A DNA stretch of 64,000 nt from Rugalucina vietnamica (taxonomy: Eukaryota > Mollusca > Bivalvia > Lucinida > Lucinidae): the NCBI GenBank assembly GCA_964017185.1, contig OZ024871.1, positions 65,662,866-65,726,865 of the forward strand. Reading direction: 5' to 3'. Within the stretch, counting starts at the first letter, position 1, and every line of letters begins with the position of its first letter. The notes under the pieces are model-generated. The model was not told the origin of the DNA and ran no database searches. It saw only the letters and a list, made by a program, of their open reading frames with translations. Positions 55,145 to 64,000 of this stretch are shown piece after piece. The translations under genes and the position numbers were made by a program.

Positions 55145-58100
55145 TAGGCAAAGGGCCAAGTCAAAAAAGAGCCCTATTTCAGATTCTTTTTCAACCCATC
55201 TGGTAGAAAAATCCCAGTGGTACAGTGGGTTAGTATAGTCCATAAGAGGCACTTTAAGCATGGATGCCAGATCTGAAAGTGGTGCAGATTTTTTTAAGAG
55301 CTAACAAACACACCAACACTATATTCCCAAACGTGACTCTGATAGATGGGGGTGCCCCTACAAAATCAGTCATAACTCAGCTGCCACTTAACCAAGAGCA
55401 TTGAACTATATACCAAATTACAGCTAGAACATTAGCCTAACTTCCTAGGGTAACATATGCAAAACATTTAGTTTACATGTTCATGAATTTAATTTTAATC
55501 ATCATAAAAAAGTTAAAAATCATAAAGCAGATATTAAAACGTGGAGAAAACAATAAAACACCACAAGTTAACTAATTTCAGCCACTTACCATTATTGTGG
55601 CATATTTATATCACATTATTAATGGAACTGACAGCTGACATATAAACATCACCTCATTTGCATATCTATGAATATTAATGACAAGTTTAAACAATATGCA
55701 AAAGTTTTAAGTATGAGAAACAAATGATATATGCTGGTACATACCTGTAGCTTTGGTGTATGCTAGGTTTCTAAACTTGATCTCATATATGAGACTACAT
55801 ATAATTGTAGCTCTATCATTCACTGACATGTTTTGCAAATAATCTAATTTGCATAATCATTAAGGTTAAATGCATTAAGTATTACAGAAAAGTCATTTAA
55901 CCGGTAAATAGCTACACATGGCCCACAACATCATTGTTTGGCATGGTGCTTTTCCACTATTGATACCATTTTCTAGTATCATGAACAAATATGACAGTTA
56001 TCTCATTTGCACATTCATGAATATTCATTAATAAAAACCTTAAAAGTTGGCAAAAAGCATGGAAAATGTAAGGTGGTATTCCTCATGTTTATATGCTGGT
56101 AAGCAACATATAGTCCTTTAAATGGTATCAAGGAAACAATAATGTAAATTGTCTTGTATCAGGAACATACATGGCAATTATCTTATTTGCATATTCATGA
56201 ATATTTATAAGTAAATACTTGAGAAAATGGCGAAAAATCATGGAAAATGTAAGGCGTTAACCCTCTTTTATGGGCTGTTAACTGATATACAGTTCTCAAA
56301 ATGTTTTCAAGTAAATTGGAATGCAATTTACTATTGTAATGTAGGCTGATAGTTCAAGAATTTGGTACGTGTTTCATGAATATTTTGGATAAATTACAGA
56401 GAATAACTTTGAACATGGATTTACTGTTTATTTACACAACGTTTCAGCCTCATGGTCTTTTTCAAGTGTGATGAAAACAAATAGACAGGAAATGAATATT
56501 TTGGAAAACTGTTGAAATTGGAAAAGTATGGACAAATGTTGATGATATTCTTAGAAAGTAATATGAAGGTCAGCAAATAGTGCTAACGATGATATCAAAT
56601 GATAGCTAGGATTATTTGCTATAGACTCATCTAGTTTAAATGTTCATTAATATTAATGAAAAGTATGTTTGAGTAAATTGGATGAAAAAAGTGTGGACGA
56701 TCTACCAAAACACTTGTTTCTTTGTTGCCAATAGCCCTAGAGCGATTTAAGTGGTATCAAATGATTGATATACAGATTGTATGGTTGTACGTTTTATGAA
56801 AAATGAAAAACATCAAGGTGCTATGCCTAAAATCACTTTCTTTTTGCTTGCTTGTAGCTACAGAGCTCAGAAAATGTTGTAAAATGATTGTCAGGACAAG
56901 GCACTACTTTCACATGATGACGGTCTGATATACAAATCATACATGCTTGAGTTTCATGAATATAAAGGAAGACTTTAAAAATGTAGGGAATAATGAACAG
57001 ATGAAACATAAACGTAAGGAGAAATACCAACAAAGTCTTTGAATCATGTCTGCCAATTCGTATCCTGAATGTATAGCTGACCTCATGTAAATCATTCTAT
57101 GTCATGGCGGCCATTTGATGTATTTTTCAGCGCTCTTGATGTAGCGAAGATTGACGTGATTTTGTAGGCGCAGCCCCTTGATATTTCCTGACATATAACT
57201 ACTCGGCAACTTAAAACTCATATGATAATAAATTGGACAGCTTTACAATAATAAGTTGTCCAAGCAATTTTTTGACACCATTTGCTACACTTTGGGGCTA
57301 TTTGAAGCTGAGATATAGTTGTTTTGAATGTATATCTCCCTCAAATTTCTACCAATTTTCTAAATTTTCAAAAGTTCCTCTTTATATTTATGAAACAAAA
57401 TATCAGAGTATTTATCCATCAGAAGACTGCATAGCCTTAGAACATTGTCCTAGTAATTATGTGATTCCACTTCTAGCAATCTAGACCCATTCCTAGCCAA
57501 GATGCAAATGTTTTTGTAGGTACATTTCCATATTGTTGAGTAATTTTTTGCACTGATATCGGATGTTTTCAATAAGATTTCAATATTAAAATCCTTTCAT
57601 TTATAAATCAGACCACAGGTCTAAAGTTCAATGTCTTAGCAATCATTTTATACAAATTTCAGCCTTCTAAGGCAATTTGCTGCAAAGATTTAGGTCATTT
57701 TCTGGGTAGTTAACGCCATTTTGTCCATCATTTTCCAACAGCATCAACAAATTTTATTTATATTTATGAAAACAAAATCGGATAAATTAAATCTTACACT
57801 GCATGACTATATTAAATTGCACTGGTATTTAATAAATACCACTGCCAGCACTCTATGACAATTCGCATCTGAGATGCAAGTGATTTTGTAGGTTCGTCCC
57901 AATATTATTGGCACAATTTTTCGCTGATATTGGAAGTTTTCATTCACATTCATGGGATTAAAAATTGAACCATGTATACATCAAACCATTGGGCTATAAT
58001 GCAGGCTTAGCAATCATCTTATACCAATTTCAGCATTCTGTTGCATTCTATTGCAATAAGTTGCTTAGATAAGGCCATTTTCTATGTACGGTATAATGTT

Positions 58101-61100
58101 GGAATTCATCTGTAAAATTCCTACATAACCTACACTTTTCATTAATATTTATGAAAACTAAAATCATACAAATCGTCAGTATATATAAGAGTATGTGATT
58201 ATATTTAAATATATTATACTGGCATTTAATTGATACTTTTTAGAACATTTTGGTCAATTTACAACCCAGATACAGTGACAAAATAGGTACATTACCTTAG
58301 ATTTTCATGATTTTTCTCTGAATTCTTTAGATAATTTTATTAATATTCATGAATATACAAATAAGATATTGTCAAAAAAGTTCATAATATGCAGTAGAAA
58401 GTTTGTTAAATGGTATTTGTACATAAATCAATTTTGCACAATGGTTCAGGCCTTTATTTATTCATTGTTTTTATTTTATGATTTTTCTGACATTTTTAAT
58501 GTCTTTATATTAAATAAACATGAATATGCAAATTTGTTTAATTGCATGATGTGTCAGTGAATCATAGGTGTATGTCTTGGCTCTCAAATAAGACCAAGTT
58601 TGGTGGTCTAGGGTAAGAAGTAGCAGAAATATGACGAGCTAAGTAGCCACACTACCAATTCAGAGAAACACATAATGGGTTGCCATGGAAACCGTTATTT
58701 TATTTATCAATGATGAGTATATTTAAGACACAAACTTGGATTGCAATTCAGGAGTCTCAAGAAATAAATTGACAACCATGAGAAGTAAAATTGTGTGTTG
58801 GGGGTGCAAGATAAGCCTTATTACCCCCGACAATGTGAAATAATTGTATTTTAGTGGGTGGGGTAACAAAATGGCGTCTGAAAAAAATCTGCACCACTTT
58901 TGTTTCTGGCATCCACCCTTATTTAACTTCAATATAGTTATACTTTTGCCTGGTACAAAAGACATTTTTCTACCAGACGGGTTGAAAAGATTTTTACTCC
59001 AGCTCGCCAGCCCTCTGACGGCAAAGGGCCAAGTCAAAAAAGAGCCCTATTTCAGATTCTTTTTCAACCCATCTGGTAGAAAAATCCCAGTGGTACAGTG
59101 GGTTAGTATAGTCCATAAGAGGCACTTTAAGCATGGATGCCAGATCTGAAAGTGGTGCAGATTTTTTTAAGAGCTAACAAACACACCAACACTATATTCC
59201 CAAACGTGACTCTGATAGATGGGGGTGCCCCTACAAAATCAGTCATAACTCAGCTGCCACTTAACCAAGAGCATTGAACTATATACCAAATTACAGCTAG
59301 AACATTAGCCTAACTTCCTAGGGTAACATATGCAAAACATTTAGTTTACATGTTCATGAATTTAATTTTAATCATCATAAAAAAGTTAAAAATCATAAAG
59401 CAGATATTAAAACGTGGAGAAAACAATAAAACACCACAAGTTAACTAATTTCAGCCACTTACCATTATTGTGGCATATTTATATCACATTATTAATGGAA
59501 CTGACAGCTGACATATAAACATCACCTCATTTGCATATCTATGAATATTAATGACAAGTTTAAACAATATGCAAAAGTTTTAAGTATGAGAAACAAATGA
59601 TATATGCTGGTACATACCTGTAGCTTTGGTGTATGCTAGGTTTCTAAACTTGATCTCATATATGAGACTACATATAATTGTAGCTCTATCATTCACTGAC
59701 ATGTTTTGCAAATAATCTAATTTGCATAATCATTAAGGTTAAATGCATTAAGTATTACAGAAAAGTCATTTAACCGGTAAATAGCTACACATGGCCCACA
59801 ACATCATTGTTTGGCATGGTGCTTTTCCACTATTGATACCATTTTCTAGTATCATGAACAAATATGACAGTTATCTCATTTGCACATTCATGAATATTCA
59901 TTAATAAAAACCTTAAAAGTTGGCAAAAAGCATGGAAAATGTAAGGTGGTATTCCTCATGTTTATATGCTGGTAAGCAACATATAGTCCTTTAAATGGTA
60001 TCAAGGAAACAATAATGTAAATTGTCTTGTATCAGGAACATACATGGCAATTATCTTATTTGCATATTCATGAATATTTATAAGTAAATACTTGAGAAAA
60101 TGGCGAAAAATCATGGAAAATGTAAGGCGTTAACCCTCTTTTATGGGCTGTTAACTGATATACAGTTCTCAAAATGTTTTCAAGTAAATTGGAATGCAAT
60201 TTACTATTGTAATGTAGGCTGATAGTTCAAGAATTTGGTACGTGTTTCATGAATATTTTGGATAAATTACAGAGAATAACTTTGAACATGGATTTACTGT
60301 TTATTTACACAACGTTTCAGCCTCATGGTCTTTTTCAAGTGTGATGAAAACAAATAGACAGGAAATGAATATTTTGGAAAACTGTTGAAATTGGAAAAGT
60401 ATGGACAAATGTTGATGATATTCTTAGAAAGTAATATGAAGGTCAGCAAATAGTGCTAACGATGATATCAAATGATAGCTAGGATTATTTGCTATAGACT
60501 CATCTAGTTTAAATGTTCATTAATATTAATGAAAAGTATGTTTGAGTAAATTGGATGAAAAAAGTGTGGACGATCTACCAAAACACTTGTTTCTTTGTTG
60601 CCAATAGCCCTAGAGCGATTTAAGTGGTATCAAATGATTGATATACAGATTGTATGGTTGTACGTTTTATGAAAAATGAAAAACATCAAGGTGCTATGCC
60701 TAAAATCACTTTCTTTTTGCTTGCTTGTAGCTACAGAGCTCAGAAAATGTTGTAAAATGATTGTCAGGACAAGGCACTACTTTCACATGATGACGGTCTG
60801 ATATACAAATCATACATGCTTGAGTTTCATGAATATAAAGGAAGACTTTAAAAATGTAGGGAATAATGAACAGATGAAACATAAACGTAAGGAGAAATAC
60901 CAACAAAGTCTTTGAATCATGTCTGCCAATTCGTATCCTGAATGTATAGCTGACCTCATGTAAATCATTCTATGTCATGGCGGCCATTTGATGTATTTTT
61001 CAGCGCTCTTGATGTAGCGAAGATTGACGTGATTTTGTAGGCGCAGCCCCTTGATATTTCCTGACATATAACTACTCGGCAACTTAAAACTCATATGATA

Positions 61101-62893
61101 ATAAATTGGACAGCTTTACAATAATAAGTTGTCCAAGCAATTTTTTGACACCATTTGCTACACTTTGGGGCTATTTGAAGCTGAGATATAGTTGTTTTGA
61201 ATGTATATCTCCCTCAAATTTCTACCAATTTTCTAAATTTTCAAAAGTTCCTCTTTATATTTATGAAACAAAATATCAGAGTATTTATCCATCAGAAGAC
61301 TGCATAGCCTTAGAACATTGTCCTAGTAATTATGTGATTCCACTTCTAGCAATCTAGACCCATTCCTAGCCAAGATGCAAATGTTTTTGTAGGTACATTT
61401 CCATATTGTTGAGTAATTTTTTGCACTGATATCGGATGTTTTCAATAAGATTTCAATATTAAAATCCTTTCATTTATAAATCAGACCACAGGTCTAAAGT
61501 TCAATGTCTTAGCAATCATTTTATACAAATTTCAGCCTTCTAAGGCAATTTGCTGCAAAGATTTAGGTCATTTTCTGGGTAGTTAACGCCATTTTGTCCA
61601 TCATTTTCCAACAGCATCAACAAATTTTATTTATATTTATGAAAACAAAATCGGATAAATTAAATCTTACACTGCATGACTATATTAAATTGCACTGGTA
61701 TTTAATAAATACCACTGCCAGCACTCTATGACAATTCGCATCTGAGATGCAAGTGATTTTGTAGGTTCGTCCCAATATTATTGGCACAATTTTTCGCTGA
61801 TATTGGAAGTTTTCATTCACATTCATGGGATTAAAAATTGAACCATGTATACATCAAACCATTGGGCTATAATGCAGGCTTAGCAATCATCTTATACCAA
61901 TTTCAGCATTCTGTTGCATTCTATTGCAATAAGTTGCTTAGATAAGGCCATTTTCTATGTACGGTATAATGTTGGAATTCATCTGTAAAATTCCTACATA
62001 ACCTACACTTTTCATTAATATTTATGAAAACTAAAATCATACAAATCGTCAGTATATATAAGAGTATGTGATTATATTTAAATATATTATACTGGCATTT
62101 AATTGATACTTTTTAGAACATTTTGGTCAATTTACAACCCAGATACAGTGACAAAATAGGTACATTACCTTAGATTTTCATGATTTTTCTCTGAATTCTT
62201 TAGATAATTTTATTAATATTCATGAATATACAAATAAGATATTGTCAAAAAAGTTCATAATATGCAGTAGAAAGTTTGTTAAATGGTATTTGTACATAAA
62301 TCAATTTTGCACAATGGTTCAGGCCTTTATTTATTCATTGTTTTTATTTTATGATTTTTCTGACATTTTTAATGTCTTTATATTAAATAAACATGAATAT
62401 GCAAATTTGTTTAATTGCATGATGTGTCAGTGAATCATAGGTGTATGTCTTGGCTCTCAAATAAGACCAAGTTTGGTGGTCTAGGGTAAGAAGTAGCAGA
62501 AATATGACGAGCTAAGTAGCCACACTACCAATTCAGAGAAACACATAATGGGTTGCCATGGAAACCGTTATTTTATTTATCAATGATGAGTATATTTAAG
62601 ACACAAACTTGGATTGCAATTCAGGAGTCTCAAGAAATAAATTGACAACCATGAGAAGTAAAATTGTGTGTTGGGGGTGCAAGATAAGCCTTATTACCCC
62701 CGACAATGTGAAATAATTGTATTTTAGTGGGTGGGGTAACAAAATGGCGTCTGAAAAAAATCTGCACCACTTTTGTTTCTGGCATCCACCCTTATTTAAC
62801 TTCAATATAGTTATACTTTTGCCTGGTACAAAAGACATTTTTCTACCAGACGGGTTGAAAAGATTTTTACTCCAGCTCGCCAGCCCTCTGACT
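55145..62893. mobile_element. 3,873-bp inverted-repeat element in two tandem copies
   Basis: The two copies are 55147-59019 and 59020-62892; every ORF translation in one recurs identically in the other at +3873. The ends are inverted repeats in blocks: GGCAAAGGGC against GTCAGAGGGC, then CTTTTCAACCCRTCTGGTAG, GGATGCCAGA and AAGTGGTGCAGATTTTTTT. At the outer borders ACAT is duplicated (55141-55144, 62894-62897), and U1 has one uninterrupted ACATGCATTT (near 28607). The junction between copies joins the two ends without any flank. No transposase is visible; the longest frames are about 100 codons over the terminal repeats. The interior has many ATTCATGAATATT-like palindromes at roughly 150-300-bp spacing. 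Confidence 0.92.
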
Positions 62894-63030
62894 ACATGCA
62901 TTTTTGCACATTCTTATTTAATCGTTTCAAGAAAAAATATTGTTTATTATTATCATTTTTCACGAAGTCCAGCCTTTAAAGATAGTATGAAGTTTTAAAG
63001 GTTTATGTGAAAAATATCCATACTAAACAT

Positions 63031-63512
63031 CTAAAGGGCCACTGACGAGACTTTAATAGTCGAAACCGCGGTATGACCCATCCCCTTTCTCATTAATGTG
63101 TTCACTGCTCTTGAATGATCTCAGTTTTAAGTTTTATTTGCTATTACTGAAGCTGGTATTGTGCCGTGTGGCGGCCCTAAAAAGTCTCCCCGTACATCAT
63201 CCATAGTGCAGGTTATATTTTCTTTTTGGTACTTTGAGATCAGCGAGGATATTCTGAGAAATCAGAAATTTATTATCGGTTAAGATTCATTTTCTAACCA
63301 ATATTTAATATATTTGGTCCCATTTAGATAATACCAGTCTTTGTATCGACTACCCTGTTGAAAGTTGCAAAATTTCAATAATTTTCTTTGGCTTCATGTT
63401 GCCAAATCTAAAAGGTCACTGACGGGACTTTAATAGTCGAAACCGCGGTGTGGCCAATCCCCTTTCTCATTAATGTGTTCACTGCTCTTGAAGGATTTCA
63501 GTTTTATATTCA
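63031..63512 (-). mobile_element. element C, reverse copy
   Basis: One 377-bp unit plus about 100 bp of a second, in reverse relative to 6121-6556. The direct repeats begin at ACTGACGAGACTTTAATAGT (63041) and ACTGACGGGACTTTAATAGT (63418). U1 lacks it near 28728. Confidence 0.82.
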
Positions 63513-63676
63513 TTATAAAATGAGAAAAATACTAACTGGTGCAAAACTTCTTTTGATGAGTATATATTTGTATTTGTATTTGCACTGTGGTGGGACAATT
63601 CAAACCGGTACGCATTGGTTCTCATGTGATAAGAGAATCAATTGAAAACACGATTTAGCTATAATCTGTATTAGAC

Positions 63677-63978
63677 TGTGTATGAATTTGTAGAGAATCT
63701 TTGTAACATACCTTGTGTATAAATTTCTAGGGAATCTTTGTAACATACCTTGTGTATAAATTTATAGGGAATCCTTGTAACATACCTTGTGTATAAATTT
63801 GTAGGGAATCTTTGTAACATACCTTGTGTATAAATTTATAGGGAATCTTTGTAACATACCTTGTGTATAAATTTGTAGGGAATCTTTGTAACATACCTTG
63901 TGTATAAATTTGTAGGGAATCTTTGTAACATACCTTGTGTATAAATATATAGGGAATCTTTGTAACATACATTGTCTT
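63677..63978 (+). repeat. 37-bp tandem repeat, eight copies
   Basis: The GGGAATC word (GAGAATC in the first unit) recurs every 37 bp at 63693, 63730, 63767, 63804, 63841, 63878, 63915 and 63952. The unit is TAAATTTGTAGGGAATCTTT plus GTAACATACCTTGTGTA. U1 has a single copy at the matching place (28885-28915). The long reverse ORFs over it exist only because the repeat lacks stops in some frames. Confidence 0.93.
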
Positions 63979-64000
63979 GATTATTAGACTAACGCCCAAT

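Larger units (their letters stand above)
50846..64000 (+). repeat. tandem segmental duplication, unit U3
   Basis: Begins where the block shared with U1 29180-29905 ends and passes directly into sequence matching U1 25530 onward, so the first part of the unit is missing. Matching blocks are 50846-51515, 51890-52010, 53384-53900, 54190-55140, 62895-63030 and 63513-63995. The gaps are insertions listed separately. Confidence 0.82.

Noticed and set aside
56833..62901. Duplicated small genes encoding 63-104 residues
   Set aside because: They are identical because the whole 3,873-bp element is duplicated. They lack domains, and those at the ends overlap the inverted repeats.
63727..63999. A 90-residue repeat protein on the minus strand
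   Set aside because: The 37-bp tandem repeat shifts frame every unit and lacks stops in several frames at once, so the ORF is a by-product of the repeat.

Overview
The window looks like AT-rich nuclear DNA of a metazoan, not a prokaryote. It has exons with splice acceptors, a secreted-type C-type lectin gene pair, two kinds of LINE, tRNA-derived SINEs, a satellite and dozens of short inverted-repeat elements. The frequent ACATGTA-type words, the lectin exons and the repeat mix point to a marine invertebrate, most likely a lophotrochozoan such as a bivalve. That assignment is inference; no marker gene settles it.

Host coding content is small: two C-type lectin domain exons, one on the minus strand near 3 kb and one on the plus strand near 19 kb. 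Both follow a 3' splice site that leaves the same codon phase. The second has a small frameshift before its last conserved cysteine. No other host gene is recognisable.

Layout. 1-2184 is a 104-bp satellite array. 2.2-20 kb holds the lectin exons, SINEs, several MITE families, a CR1/Jockey-like LINE (about 10.4-14.1 kb, minus) with a 2A-like motif upstream of its endonuclease, and a 0.46-kb segment present twice (9.97 and 16.43 kb). 20.4-64 kb is three diverged tandem copies of one larger unit (U1 20.5-29.9, U2 30.4-50.8, U3 50.8-64.0). They differ mainly by transposon load, so each serves as an empty-site control for the others. U2 carries a 7.5-kb L1/Tx1-like LINE (34.3-41.8 kb, minus) with target-site duplications, itself broken by a smaller retroposon. 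U3 carries a CGTACG-rich element (52.0-53.4 kb) and a 3,873-bp inverted-repeat element present as two head-to-tail copies (55.1-62.9 kb). Between the U2 blocks lie a foldback element and an element built on 11-bp-spaced CCACGC motifs (44.9-47.9 kb).

The genes do not form a pathway. The window is best read as a transposon-rich, segmentally duplicated region around a small lectin family. Its most informative content is insertions whose ends and target duplications can be read by comparing paralogous segments. Comparisons were made by eye, so boundaries of diverged repeats are approximate.
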